64,000 nucleotides of DNA from Alsobacter metallidurans (lineage in GTDB: Bacteria > Pseudomonadota > Alphaproteobacteria > Rhizobiales > Beijerinckiaceae), in contig NZ_BMES01000001.1 of assembly GCF_014636935.1 (NCBI RefSeq), positions 785,383-849,382 of the forward strand. Direction: 5' to 3'. The position numbers and the translations under genes were made by a program. Below are positions 37,505 through 46,733 of the stretch, in pieces (within the stretch, counting starts at the first letter, position 1; every line of letters begins with the position of its first letter). The notes under the pieces are model-generated. The model ran no database searches. It saw only the letters and a list, made by a program, of their open reading frames with translations, and was not told the origin of the DNA.

Positions 37505-37915
37505 ATGGCTCGCACCACCATCCATGTCTGCGTGACGTGCAAACTTGCTGACGATCCGCTGGAGGAGCAGCACGGGCGCGCCGGCGCTCGCCTGCACCGG
37601 GCCGTGGCGGAGCTGGCGGCCGAGCGTCAGGCGCCGGTCGACATCGTCGCGGTGGAATGCCTCAGCGTCTGCAAGCGCCCGGTCACGGTCGGCTTCGCGG
37701 CGGCCGGCAAGTGGACCTACGTGTATGGCGACTTCCCGGCCGAAGTGAGCGCCGAAACCATCGTCAACGGCGCGCTGCTCTACGCCGATGCGCCCGATGG
37801 TCTGATCCCCTGGCGCCAGCGCCCGGACATGCTGAAAAAGGGCGTCATCTCGCGCTCCCCCCCGCTCGCGGCGCCCGCCGCTTCCCCGTCGCCCCTGCCG
37901 GAGGCCGCCGAATGA
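37505..37915 (+). CDS. DUF1636 family protein, B12-associated
   Basis: 136 residues with a thioredoxin-like ferredoxin pattern: HVCVTCKL near the start and VECLSVCKRPVTVGF near residue 55, giving two CxxC-like pairs able to bind an Fe-S cluster or metal. The C-terminus is Pro/Ala-rich. Members are often next to cobalamin genes; function is unknown. It is the first gene after the riboswitch. ATG at 37505 is preferred over an in-frame start at 37385, because the latter would begin just after the riboswitch. Its stop overlaps cobW (ATGA). Confidence 0.85.
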   Translation: MARTTIHVCVTCKLADDPLEEQHGRAGARLHRAVAELAAERQAPVDIVAVECLSVCKRPVTVGFAAAGKWTYVYGDFPAEVSAETIVNGALLYADAPDGLIPWRQRPDMLKKGVISRSPPLAAPAASPSPLPEAAE

Positions 37916-38955
37916 CCGCGCCCGTTCCCATGACCAAGGTTCCCGTCACGATCGTCACCGGCTTTCTTGGCGCCGGCAAGACGACCCTGATCCGCCACGT
38001 GCTCGAGAACGCCGGCGGCCGACGCCTCGCCCTGGTGATCAACGAATTCGGCGATGTCGGGGTCGACGGCGAGATCCTGCGCTCCTGCGGCATCGAGAGC
38101 TGCCCGGAGGAAAACATCGTCGAGCTCGCCAATGGCTGCCTGTGCTGCACGGTGGCGGACGACTTCATCCCGGCCATCGAGGCGCTCCTCGCGCACGAGA
38201 AGCGGCCGGACCACATCATCGTCGAGACCTCCGGCCTCGCGCTGCCCAAGCCTCTCGTGAAAGCGTTCGACTGGCCGCCCATCCGCTCGCGCCTCACCGT
38301 GGACGGCGTGATCGCGGTGGTGGACGGCGCCGCCGTGGCGGCGGGCCGTTTCGCGGACGACCCCGACGAGGTTCTGGCGCAGCGCGCTGAGGACACGGCG
38401 GTGGACCACGACAACCCTCTCGAGGAAGTCTACGAGGACCAGCTCCTCTGCGCCGACCTCGTGATCCTCAACAAGGCCGACCTTTTGGACGAGGCCGAGC
38501 TCGCCCGTGTGACGGCCGAGATCACGGGCGCGATCCCAAGCGCCGTGAAGATCGTCCCGACCCGAGAGGGCAAGATTGACGCCGACTTGCTGCTCGGCAT
38601 GGCGGCGGCCGCCGAGGACGACCTCGCCCAGCGCCCCTCCCACCACGACGCCGAGGAGGGGCACGACCACGACGATTTCGACAGCTTCGTGCTGGAGCTT
38701 GGTCCCGTCGCCGATCCGGCCGCCCTGGTGGCGCGGCTCGCCGCCGTCGCCGAGCAGCATGACGTGCTGAGAATGAAGGGCTTCATGGACGTCGCCGGCA
38801 AGCCCATGCGCCTCCTGGTGCAGGGCGTCGGCACGCGCTTCCGCCATCATTTCGACCGCGCCTGGACGGCCGGCGAGCCGCGCCGCAGTCGGCTCGTGGT
38901 GATCGGCGAGAAGGGCATCGACCGCGCCGCCATCGAGGCGGCTTTGGCCGCCTGA
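37912..38955 (+). CDS. cobW: CobW GTPase, putative cobalt chaperone
   Basis: 347 residues of the COG0523 G3E GTPase family. The P-loop is GFLGAGKTT, the metal motif CLCC is at residues 76-79, and the guanine-specific motif is NKAD. A His/Asp-rich segment (HHDAEEGHDHDDFD) separates it from the C-terminal CobW domain. It is thought to deliver Co2+ to CobNST. ATG at 37912 overlaps the previous stop by 4 bases; CobN follows 4 bases downstream. Confidence 0.95.
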   Translation: MTAPVPMTKVPVTIVTGFLGAGKTTLIRHVLENAGGRRLALVINEFGDVGVDGEILRSCGIESCPEENIVELANGCLCCTVADDFIPAIEALLAHEKRPDHIIVETSGLALPKPLVKAFDWPPIRSRLTVDGVIAVVDGAAVAAGRFADDPDEVLAQRAEDTAVDHDNPLEEVYEDQLLCADLVILNKADLLDEAELARVTAEITGAIPSAVKIVPTREGKIDADLLLGMAAAAEDDLAQRPSHHDAEEGHDHDDFDSFVLELGPVADPAALVARLAAVAEQHDVLRMKGFMDVAGKPMRLLVQGVGTRFRHHFDRAWTAGEPRRSRLVVIGEKGIDRAAIEAALAA

Positions 38956-38959
38956 CCCC

Positions 38960-41900
38960 ATGCACCTGCTCCGCACCGAGACGCGCACGCTCGACGAGGC
39001 CGAGGCCGCGGTCGACCTTGCGCAATCGCCCGCGGAGCTGGTGTTCCTGAGCTTCACCGACAGCGACATGACCGCGCTGGCGCGGGCTTGGAACGTCGGG
39101 AGGGATGGATATCCGACCCTGCGCATCGCTCCCTTGGCGCAGCTCAAGCATCCCTATTCGGTTGATCTTTACGTCGCCAACGTCGCCGCGCATGCCCGCT
39201 TCGTGCTGGTGCGTCTGCTTGGCGGGCTCGATTACTGGCGCTACGGCGTCGAGGAGCTCAGCCGCGCCGCGCGAGCCGGCGGCTTCGAGCTGGCCGTCGT
39301 GCCGGGCGATTACCGGCAGGACGAACGCCTCGACGCCGCCTCCACGCTCCCGCCCGAAGACTTGCGCCGCCTCTGGGGCTGGTTCCACGAGGGCGGGCCC
39401 GAGAACCTCGCCAGCTGCCTGGCTTTCCTGTCGTCACGCATTGGCGCGCCGCACACGTGGCGTGAGCCCGAGCCGGTTCCCGCCATGGGCGTCGCGTCCG
39501 CGCTGTGCCGCGAACCCGCGACGCTGGACATGGGGCAAAGGGCTCCATGCGGAACCCTCTCCCGCGAAGCGGGGGAGGGCAGGGAGGGGGTGGCCAAGCG
39601 TCCCCATCTCGCCGGGCGAGCCCCACTTGCCAGCCCGCCGCGTGCTCTGATCACCTTCTACCGCTCGGTCCAGATGGCGGCCGACACGGCCCCGATCGCC
39701 GCGCTGGCGGACGCGCTGGCCGAGCGCGGCTTCGCGGTGACGGCCGCGTATGTGTCGAGCCTCAAGGACCCGGCCGCCGCCAGCGACCTCTCGGCCCTGA
39801 TCGCGCGCGAGAGGCCTGACGTCATCCTCAACACCACGGCGTTCTCGGGCCGCGCCGAAAACGGCCCCGGCGTGCTCGACGAAGCCGATGCGCCGGTGCT
39901 GCAGGCGATCCTGTCCGGAGCGCGCGCAGAGGCTTGGCGCGAAAGCGGCCGAGGGCTCGGCGCGGCGGACCTCGCCATGAACGTCGTCCTGCCCGAGCTC
40001 GACGGACGCCTCATCGCGGGCGCGATCTCGTTCAAGGCCGAAGCCGCCCGCAGCGAAGCGCTGGAATTCGCCAGCCTCGTGCATCGGCCGGATCCCTCGC
40101 GCGTCGCCGCCGTGGCCGACCGCGCCGCCGCATGGGCGCGCCTGCGCCGAATGCCGGCTGCCGAGCGCCAGATCGCATGTGTGCTCTCCGACTACCCGCA
40201 CAAGGGCGGCCGGGCCGGCTATGCGGTGGGTCTCGATACCCCCGCCAGCGTCGTCGCGATCGTTCGGGCGCTCGATGAGGCAGGGTATGCGGTCGGGGAT
40301 GCGCCAGATCCGCGCGAATTGATGGCGCTGCTAACGGGCAAAGGGGAGGGAGCGGCCTCCCTCACCGCTGCCCCTCTCCCGGTGGGAGAGGGAGGCCCAT
40401 TTATCGCGAGCGAACCCGATCTCCCAGAGGAAGCCGCCACCTCCGCGCGCATCGCCCTCTCCCTCCGGGAGAGGGGCAGGGGTGAGGGCCTAAAAGCTTG
40501 CGCCCATCCCGCCGACGCAGCCCTGCTGCCTCTCGCCGCCTACGAGCGTCACTTCGCAGCTCTTCCGGCGTCGCTGCGCGCCAGCATCACGGCCGCCTGG
40601 GGTTCGCCCGCCGCCGACCCGGCGGTCGCGAACGGCGCCTTCAGCTTCCGTGTCGTCCGCTGCGGGACCCTGCTGGTGGCCCTCCAGCCCACCCGCGGCC
40701 TCGATCGCGACCGCAAGGCCGACCACCACGATCCGGCCCTGCCGCCGCGGCATGCCTATGTGGCGTTCTACCTGTGGCTGCGCCTCGTCGCCCGGGTCGA
40801 CGCCATGATCCATTGCGGCACGCACGGCACGCTGGAGTGGCTGCCCGGCAAGGCCGTGGCGCTTTCGGCCGATTGTGCGCCCGAGGCCGTGCTCGGGCCC
40901 GTGCCGGTGATCTACCCCTTCATCGTCAACAACCCCGGCGAAGCCGCCCAGGCCAAGCGCCGCATCGCGGCCGTCACGGTGGGGCACCTCACGCCGCCGC
41001 TCGTGGAAGCCGGCCAGCACGGCGCTGCGGCCGAAGTCGAAGCGCTGCTGGACGAGTACGCCGACGCACAGGGCCTCGATCCGCGCCGCGCCCGCAAGCT
41101 CGCCGACGCCATCCTGGAGCGCGCGGTCGACACGGGCCTCGCCGCCGAGGCCGGCCTCGCTGCGGGCGCTGATCCCGAGGAAAGGCTGCAAGCGCTGGAC
41201 GCCTGGCTCTGCGACCTCAAGGAAGCGCGCATCGGCGACGGCCTGCACGTGTTCGGCCGGTCGCCCGAGCGCTGGGACGAGGCGCCCGCCGACATCGTGG
41301 CCGCTTGCGGCCCCGCCGAGATGGCGGCGCTCTTGCGCGCGCTGGACGGCCGCTTCGTGGAGCCGGGCCCCGCCGGCGCGCCGTCCCGCGGTCGATCCGA
41401 CGTGCTGCCGACCGGCCGCAACCTCTTCAGCGTCGACCCGCGTTCCATCCCGACCCGCACCGCCTGGGAGATCGGCCGGCGCACCGCCGACGAGATCGTG
41501 ACCCGCTACGCGCAGGACCATGGCGACTGGCCGAAGCGCATCGTGCTGGACCTGTGGGGGAGCGCCACCATGCGCACCGGCGGCGACGAAATTGCTCAGG
41601 CGATGGCGCTGCTCGGCGTACGCCCGGTCTGGGACCACACCTCCTCGCGCGTGAGCGGCTTCGAGATCCTGCCGCCGGCTGTGTTCGGCCGCCCGCGCGT
41701 GGACGTAACCCTTTGCATCTCGGGCCTGTTTCGCGACGTGTTTCCGGGCCAGATCGCCCTGTTCGACGACGCGGTGCGCGCCGTCGCGGCGCTGGACGAG
41801 CCGGACGACGAAAACCCGCTCGCGGCCGCAAGCCGCGCCGCGGCGGCCGAGCCGATGCGCATCTTCGGAACCGCGCCGGGCGCCTACGGGCTGGGGCTCG

Positions 41901-42559
41901 GCGAGATCCTGGCCGATGGCCAATGGGCCGATCGCGCCGAACTCGGCGCCGCCTACCTGGCGGCCAGCAGCCACGCGTACGGGCGCGCGGCCGAGGGCGC
42001 CAGCGCGCCCGCGGCTTTCGGCGAGCGCGTCGCCAGCGCGGACGCCTTTGTGCACGTGCAGGACATGGCCGAGCAGGACGTGCTGGATTCCGACGCCTTC
42101 GCGGAGCACGAAGGCGGCTTCGCGGCCGCCGCCTCTAGCCTCGGCGCTACGCCCGTCCTCTACCACGCCAACACCGCCAACCCCGAGCGCACCCGCGTCC
42201 GCACGCTCGCCGAGGAGGTCGCCAAGGTGCTCCGCTCCCGCGCCGCGAATCCGCGCTGGCTCGCGGGGCAGATGCGCCACGGCTGGCGCGGCGCCGCCGA
42301 GATCGCCGAAACGGTCGGCAACCTCTTCGCCCACGCGGCCCTGGCCGAGGTGGTGCGCAGCGAGCAGTTCGACCTCATGTTCGACGCCTCCTGCGGCGAC
42401 GACGCAGTCCGCGCGTTCCTGCTGGGCGCCAACCCGGGCGCGGCGCGCGCCATCGCGGACGCCTTCGACGAGGCTCAGCGGCGCGGGTTCTGGAGTCCGC
42501 GACGAAATTCGACCGCCGCCATCCTGGCGGAGATGCGCAGCGAAGGGGCCGCGCCATGA
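38960..42559 (+). CDS. cobN: Cobaltochelatase subunit CobN, with two apparent repeat-derived insertions
   Basis: 1199 residues, the large subunit that inserts cobalt into hydrogenobyrinate a,c-diamide with CobS and CobT (not in this window). Family motifs include SDYPHKGGRAGYAVGLDTPAS, IHCGTHGTLEWLPGKAVALS, LDLWGSATMRTGG and YHANTANPERTR. Two regions look foreign. Residues about 194-211 are coded by a type B palindromic repeat, and residues 467-510 (SLTAAPLPVGEGGPFIASEP and on to SLRERGRGEG) by a complete type A repeat pair. Both keep the reading frame and fall in linkers. The start and the downstream overlap with cobG (ATGA) are firm. Length is a little below the usual 1250-1280. Confidence 0.95.
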   Translation: MHLLRTETRTLDEAEAAVDLAQSPAELVFLSFTDSDMTALARAWNVGRDGYPTLRIAPLAQLKHPYSVDLYVANVAAHARFVLVRLLGGLDYWRYGVEELSRAARAGGFELAVVPGDYRQDERLDAASTLPPEDLRRLWGWFHEGGPENLASCLAFLSSRIGAPHTWREPEPVPAMGVASALCREPATLDMGQRAPCGTLSREAGEGREGVAKRPHLAGRAPLASPPRALITFYRSVQMAADTAPIAALADALAERGFAVTAAYVSSLKDPAAASDLSALIARERPDVILNTTAFSGRAENGPGVLDEADAPVLQAILSGARAEAWRESGRGLGAADLAMNVVLPELDGRLIAGAISFKAEAARSEALEFASLVHRPDPSRVAAVADRAAAWARLRRMPAAERQIACVLSDYPHKGGRAGYAVGLDTPASVVAIVRALDEAGYAVGDAPDPRELMALLTGKGEGAASLTAAPLPVGEGGPFIASEPDLPEEAATSARIALSLRERGRGEGLKACAHPADAALLPLAAYERHFAALPASLRASITAAWGSPAADPAVANGAFSFRVVRCGTLLVALQPTRGLDRDRKADHHDPALPPRHAYVAFYLWLRLVARVDAMIHCGTHGTLEWLPGKAVALSADCAPEAVLGPVPVIYPFIVNNPGEAAQAKRRIAAVTVGHLTPPLVEAGQHGAAAEVEALLDEYADAQGLDPRRARKLADAILERAVDTGLAAEAGLAAGADPEERLQALDAWLCDLKEARIGDGLHVFGRSPERWDEAPADIVAACGPAEMAALLRALDGRFVEPGPAGAPSRGRSDVLPTGRNLFSVDPRSIPTRTAWEIGRRTADEIVTRYAQDHGDWPKRIVLDLWGSATMRTGGDEIAQAMALLGVRPVWDHTSSRVSGFEILPPAVFGRPRVDVTLCISGLFRDVFPGQIALFDDAVRAVAALDEPDDENPLAAASRAAAAEPMRIFGTAPGAYGLGLGEILADGQWADRAELGAAYLAASSHAYGRAAEGASAPAAFGERVASADAFVHVQDMAEQDVLDSDAFAEHEGGFAAAASSLGATPVLYHANTANPERTRVRTLAEEVAKVLRSRAANPRWLAGQMRHGWRGAAEIAETVGNLFAHAALAEVVRSEQFDLMFDASCGDDAVRAFLLGANPGAARAIADAFDEAQRRGFWSPRRNSTAAILAEMRSEGAAP
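39553..39590. repeat. Type B palindromic repeat inside cobN
   Basis: ACCCTCTCCCGCGAAGCGGG and the following G-rich tail closely match the repeat at 4637-4672. It forms a hairpin around GCGAAGC and is translated as TLSREAGEGREG. Confidence 0.65.
40359..40488. repeat. Type A palindromic repeat pair inside cobN
   Basis: The left arm starts CCCTCACCGCTGCCCCTCTC (40359) with a CCCGGTGGG hairpin. The right arm ends GAGAGGGGCAGGGGTGAGGG (40488). The outer 22 bases are inverted with one or two mismatches, and the arms match the intergenic unit at 8319-8466. It is open in the cobN frame. Confidence 0.7.
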
Positions 42560-43887
42560 CGGCGACAGCCTCGCTGCGCAGAGGATGGTGCCCGGGCGCC
42601 CTGCGGCCGATGCGGACCGGCGACGGGCTGCTGGTGCGGCTGCGCATCACCGGCGGCATCGTGCCGGCCCGGCTGGCGCGCGCCATCGCGGACTGCGCCC
42701 GCACCTTCGGCAGCGGGGCGATCGATCTCAGCGCCAAGGCCAACCTGCAGCTGCGGGGCGTGCGCGACGACACGCTCGAGCCGCTGACGGCGCGGCTCGC
42801 GGAGCTGGGCGTGCTGGATATGGACGCCGACGCTGAGGCCGTCCGCAACGTGGTGTCGAGCCCGCTGGCGGGCCTCGACCCGTCAGCGGTCCTGGATGTT
42901 CGCCCAATCGTGGCCGCCCTGGAGCGCAGGCTCAGCGGCGATGGCGCCCTGCACGCGCTGCCGGCCAAATTCGGCTTTCTAGTCGATGACGGCGGTCGTT
43001 TCGGGCCGCGCGACGTTTCGGTCGACGTGCGCTTCGAGGCCATAGCGACGGCGGGCGGCCCCGAGTTTAGGGTGCGGCTGGGAGGCTCGGGTGAGAAGGC
43101 GGCGACGAGCGGCGCCTGCGCGCCGGAGGCTGTCCCCGACCTGGCGGCCGCGATCGCATCGACGTTCATCGCCTTGCGCGAGGAGCGGGGCCCCGAGGCG
43201 CCACGCCGCATGCGAGGGATGCTGGCCGGCGTGGGACTGGAGACTTTCGCGCGGGTCTCGGGCGCGAGCAGGGCTGTTCAGGGCGCTTCGTCTTCCCGTT
43301 TACCTGCGCCGCAGCCGCTGGGTCGCCACGACCTCGGCCCGGGCGTCACCGTCTTTGGCGTCGGGGCTCCATTCGGCCGTTGGTCGGCGGATGACCTCGA
43401 CACGCTGGCCGATTGGTCCGAACGCTTCGGCGTCGCCGAGCTTCGCCTGACGCCCTGGCGCGCCATTGTCATCCCGGTGCGCGCTCCCTCTAGAACAGAC
43501 GCCGCGACGCAAACCGGCGCCCCCGCGGCCGCCTTGGCCGCCTTGGCGGGATCGCGCTTCATCATCGATCCGGCGGATCCCCGCCTCGCCGTCGTGGCCT
43601 GCCCGGGCGCGCCGGACTGCCTCAACGCGACCACGCGGACGCGGGACGACGCATCCGCGTTGGCGGATGTCGCCCGGCGGCTCGTCCCGGGTGGCGTGAC
43701 ACTGCACGTGTCCGGATGCCCCAAGGGCTGCGCGCATCCGGATGCGACGGCCGTGGCGCTGGTGGGCCGGGACGGGCTATACGACCTCGTTCAGCGAGGC
43801 AGGGCGGGCGATGCGCCGGCGGCGATCGGGCTGAACGTCGCGCAGGCGCGTGCGGCGCTGATTGATGGGGCGGGAGAAAAGCGTTGA
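42556..43887 (+). CDS. cobG: Precorrin-3B synthase
   Basis: 443 residues. CobG is the oxygen-using monooxygenase that makes precorrin-3B in the aerobic pathway, and resembles nitrite/sulfite reductases. The N-terminal half has the ferredoxin-like repeat (KANLQLRGVRDD), and a second copy begins near 255. The [4Fe-4S] ligands lie in CPGAPDC and SGCPKGCAHPD. Its presence marks the aerobic route. It overlaps cobN and cobH by 4 bases. Confidence 0.94.
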   Translation: MTATASLRRGWCPGALRPMRTGDGLLVRLRITGGIVPARLARAIADCARTFGSGAIDLSAKANLQLRGVRDDTLEPLTARLAELGVLDMDADAEAVRNVVSSPLAGLDPSAVLDVRPIVAALERRLSGDGALHALPAKFGFLVDDGGRFGPRDVSVDVRFEAIATAGGPEFRVRLGGSGEKAATSGACAPEAVPDLAAAIASTFIALREERGPEAPRRMRGMLAGVGLETFARVSGASRAVQGASSSRLPAPQPLGRHDLGPGVTVFGVGAPFGRWSADDLDTLADWSERFGVAELRLTPWRAIVIPVRAPSRTDAATQTGAPAAALAALAGSRFIIDPADPRLAVVACPGAPDCLNATTRTRDDASALADVARRLVPGGVTLHVSGCPKGCAHPDATAVALVGRDGLYDLVQRGRAGDAPAAIGLNVAQARAALIDGAGEKR

Positions 43888-44516
43888 GTGACCGCACGGA
43901 CTACATCCGCGAAGGCGCGGAGATCTATCGGCGCTCCTTCGCGATCATCCGGTCCGAGGCCGATCTGGGGCGCTTTACGCCGGAAGAAGAGATCGTGGCG
44001 GTGCGCATCATCCACGCCTGCGGAATGGTGGAAGCCGCGCCCGACATCGCGTTCGCGTCCGGCGCTGCGACAGCGGCGCGGGCGGCCCTGCGCGCCGGCG
44101 CGCCCATCCTGTGCGACGCCCGCATGGTGGCCAACGGCGTGACGCGCGCGCGCCTGCCCGCCAACAACGAAGTGATCTGCACCCTCGACGATCCGCGGAC
44201 GCCCGGGCTCGCCGCCCAGCTCGGCAACACCCGCTCGGCCGCCGCCATGGAGCTGTGGCGCGAGCGCATGGGCGGCGCGGTGATCGCGATCGGCAATGCG
44301 CCCACATCGCTGTTTCGCCTGCTCGAGATGCTGGACGAGGGCGCGCCCATGCCGGCGGCCGTGATCGGCATGCCGGTTGGTTTCGTGGGGGCGGCCGAGA
44401 GCAAGGACGCGCTCGCTGCTGACGGGCGTGCGCCGTGGATCATCGTTCGCGGACGCAAGGGCGGCAGCGCCATGGCGGCGGCCGCCGTGAACGCGCTGGC
44501 GGGCGATCCCGAATGA
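43884..44516 (+). CDS. cobH: Precorrin-8X methylmutase
   Basis: 210 residues. It moves a methyl from C11 to C12 to form hydrogenobyrinic acid. The catalytic histidine lies in AVRIIHACGMVEAAPDI. GAPILCDARMVANGVTR and PAAVIGMPVGFVGAAESK are family motifs. The start is a TTG that overlaps the cobG stop (TTGA); the nearby GTG is out of frame. Ribosome site CGGGAGA. Confidence 0.95.
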   Translation: MSDRTDYIREGAEIYRRSFAIIRSEADLGRFTPEEEIVAVRIIHACGMVEAAPDIAFASGAATAARAALRAGAPILCDARMVANGVTRARLPANNEVICTLDDPRTPGLAAQLGNTRSAAAMELWRERMGGAVIAIGNAPTSLFRLLEMLDEGAPMPAAVIGMPVGFVGAAESKDALAADGRAPWIIVRGRKGGSAMAAAAVNALAGDPE

Positions 44517-45244
44517 GCGCCACCGGAACCCTCCATGGCGTTGGGCTCGGCCCCGGGGACCCTGAACTGCTGACCGTGAAGGCCGTGAAGGCCGTGCAGT
44601 CCGCGCCGGTGATCGCCTGGTTCTGCAAAAAGGGCCGACGCGGCCACGCGCGCACCATCGTGGACGGCTGGCTGAAGCCCGAGCGTATCGAGGCGCCGCT
44701 CGTCTACCCGGTCACGGTCGAAATCCCGTTCGCGGATCCCGAATACAACAACAGCCTCGCGGCCTTTTATGCCGGCGCCGCCGAAACGCTGGCCGCCCAC
44801 CTGGAGGCCGGCCGCGACGTCGCGCTGCTGTGCGAGGGCGACCCGCTGTTCTACGGCTCTTTCATGCACCTCTATGTGCGCCTGAAAGACCGCTTCCGCG
44901 TCAGCATCGTTCCTGGCGTCACCGGCATGTCGGGATGCTGGACCGCGGCCGGCGCGCCCATCACGTGGGGCGACGACATCCTGACGGTGCTGCCCGGCAC
45001 GTTGCCGCGCGAGCAGCTCGCCGCGCGGCTCGCCGCCACCGACGCCGCCGTGGTGATGAAGCTTGGCCGCAATTTCCCGAAGGTGCGCGCCGCGCTGGCC
45101 GAAGCCGGCCTGCTGGAGCGCGCGATCTATGTCGAGCGCGGCGCCATGGCGGACGAAAAGGTCATGCGCCTCGCCGACAAGATTGACGACGAGGCTCCCT
45201 ACTTTTCGATCATCCTCGTGCCCGGCCAGGGACGCCGGCCATGA
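44513..45244 (+). CDS. cobI: Precorrin-2 C20-methyltransferase
   Basis: 243 residues. An S-adenosylmethionine-dependent methyltransferase of the tetrapyrrole family that converts precorrin-2 to precorrin-3A. It starts with the glycine-rich GVGLGPGDPELLTVKA, has CEGDPLFYGSFMHLY and VPGVTGMSGCWTAAGAP. It overlaps its neighbours by 4 bases on each side. Confidence 0.95.
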   Translation: MSATGTLHGVGLGPGDPELLTVKAVKAVQSAPVIAWFCKKGRRGHARTIVDGWLKPERIEAPLVYPVTVEIPFADPEYNNSLAAFYAGAAETLAAHLEAGRDVALLCEGDPLFYGSFMHLYVRLKDRFRVSIVPGVTGMSGCWTAAGAPITWGDDILTVLPGTLPREQLAARLAATDAAVVMKLGRNFPKVRAALAEAGLLERAIYVERGAMADEKVMRLADKIDDEAPYFSIILVPGQGRRP

Positions 45245-46005
45245 CGGCGGGTTCGCTCTGGGTCGTCGGGCTCGGACCCGGCCCGGATTGCTGGGTCACC
45301 CCCGAGGCGACGGCCGCCGCCGCGCAGGCGACCGATCTGGTGGGCTATGGCCCCTATATCGACCGGCTGCCGGCGCGCGAGGGCCAGCACCGGCACTCCA
45401 GCGACAATCGGGTGGAGCTGGACCGCGCCCGCCACGCGCTCGAGCTGGCCGCGTCAGGCCGTCGGGTCGCGGTGGTGTCTGGTGGGGATCCGGGCGTGTT
45501 CGCGATGGCGGCGGCCATCTTCGAAGCCGTGGAAGCCGGGCCTCCCGAGTGGCGGGGGCTGGACATCCGCGTCGCGCCGGGCGTCAGCGCCATGCAGGCC
45601 GCCGCGGCTCGCCTAGGCGCTCCTCTGGGTCATGATTTTTGCGCGATCTCGCTGTCGGACAACCTGAAGCCCTGGTCCGTGGTGGAGCGCCGGCTCACCG
45701 CGGCCGCGCAGGGCGACTTCGTGATCGCGTTCTACAACCCGGCCTCCCGCGCGAGGCCGACCCAGATCCACGACGCCTTCGCGCTACTGCGCCGGCTCAA
45801 GGATGGCGCAACCCCGGTCGCCTTCGCGCGGGCGGTGGGCCGGCCGGATGAGCGTATTGTGCTGACCACGCTGGAGGACGCCGACCCCGGCGTCGCCGAC
45901 ATGAGCACGCTGGTGCTGGTCGGCTCGGGCGAGACCCGCTTCCTGGACCGCCCCGGCGGCGAGCCGTGGCTTTTTACGCCGCGCCACTATGGGGGCGGCC
46001 GATGA
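45241..46005 (+). CDS. cobJ: Precorrin-3B C17-methyltransferase
   Basis: 254 residues. It methylates C17 and drives ring contraction of precorrin-3B. Motifs are VVGLGPGPDCWVTPEA, GGDPGVFAMAAAIFE, VAPGVSAMQAAAARLGAPLG and FYNPASRAR. It is the last gene of the riboswitch operon; its final 19 bases overlap the tail of the convergent cobK. Confidence 0.95.
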   Translation: MTAGSLWVVGLGPGPDCWVTPEATAAAAQATDLVGYGPYIDRLPAREGQHRHSSDNRVELDRARHALELAASGRRVAVVSGGDPGVFAMAAAIFEAVEAGPPEWRGLDIRVAPGVSAMQAAAARLGAPLGHDFCAISLSDNLKPWSVVERRLTAAAQGDFVIAFYNPASRARPTQIHDAFALLRRLKDGATPVAFARAVGRPDERIVLTTLEDADPGVADMSTLVLVGSGETRFLDRPGGEPWLFTPRHYGGGR

Positions 46006-46733
46006 GCCTCGATCCAGTCCAGCACTGCCGCAAGCCGATGCTCGACGCGCGGGCCGGAGGGCGGCGGCCGGTCGACCATAATCACCGGGAGACCCAGCGT
46101 CCGTGCGGCTTCGAGCTTGGCGGCGGTGGCTTTTCCGCCGCTGTTCTTGGTGACCACCACGTCCACGCTGAACCGTTGGATCAGCGCGGTCTCGGCCGCG
46201 ACGTCGAACGGCCCGCGCGCCAGCACCAGTTCGTGGCGCGGCGGCAGGTCGGACCGATCCGGCTCGTCGATGCTCCGGACCACGTAGGTATGCTGGGGCG
46301 CCGCCTTGAAGGCCGGCAGGGACAGGCGGCCGACGGTGAGGAACACGGTCCGGGGCTGCGGACCGAGCGCCGCGACGGCGTCGTCCATGGTGGCGACGGT
46401 GGTCCAGCGATCGTCCTTCAGGGGCTCCCAGGCGGGTCGCGTGTAGACCAGCAGCGGCGCGCCGACCTGCGCGCAGGCCGCTGCGGCATGGCGCGACATC
46501 TGCGCCGCGAAGGGGTGCGTGGCGTCCAGCACGACGTCGATCGTCTCGGATGTCAGATAGGCCGCGAGGCCCTCGATCCCGCCGAAGCCGCCGACGCGCA
46601 TCGGAAGCGCGCTCTCGGCCGGCGCGCTGGTGCGCCCGGCGAGCGACAGGATGGCGTCGAGATCCTTCCGCCCCGCAAGCGCGCGCGCCAGCGCCGTCGC
46701 CTCGGTGGTTCCGCCCAGAATGAGTACGCGCAT
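45987..46733 (-). CDS. cobK: Precorrin-6A reductase
   Basis: 248 residues. It reduces precorrin-6A to 6B with NADPH. It has the N-terminal LILGGTTEATALARAL motif, VVLDATHPFAAQMS and VVTKNSGGKATAAKLEAA. ATG at 46733 gives the family start; a longer frame to 47099 would run into cobL. It is the only minus-strand gene in the middle of the cob cluster and so is outside the plus-strand riboswitch transcript. Confidence 0.95.
   Translation of the reverse strand: MRVLILGGTTEATALARALAGRKDLDAILSLAGRTSAPAESALPMRVGGFGGIEGLAAYLTSETIDVVLDATHPFAAQMSRHAAAACAQVGAPLLVYTRPAWEPLKDDRWTTVATMDDAVAALGPQPRTVFLTVGRLSLPAFKAAPQHTYVVRSIDEPDRSDLPPRHELVLARGPFDVAAETALIQRFSVDVVVTKNSGGKATAAKLEAARTLGLPVIMVDRPPPSGPRVEHRLAAVLDWIEAHRPPP

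Noticed and set aside
40490-42334. Minus-strand open frame of 614 codons opposite cobN
   Set aside because: It is antisense to strongly conserved CobN motifs and has the same low-complexity shadow composition.
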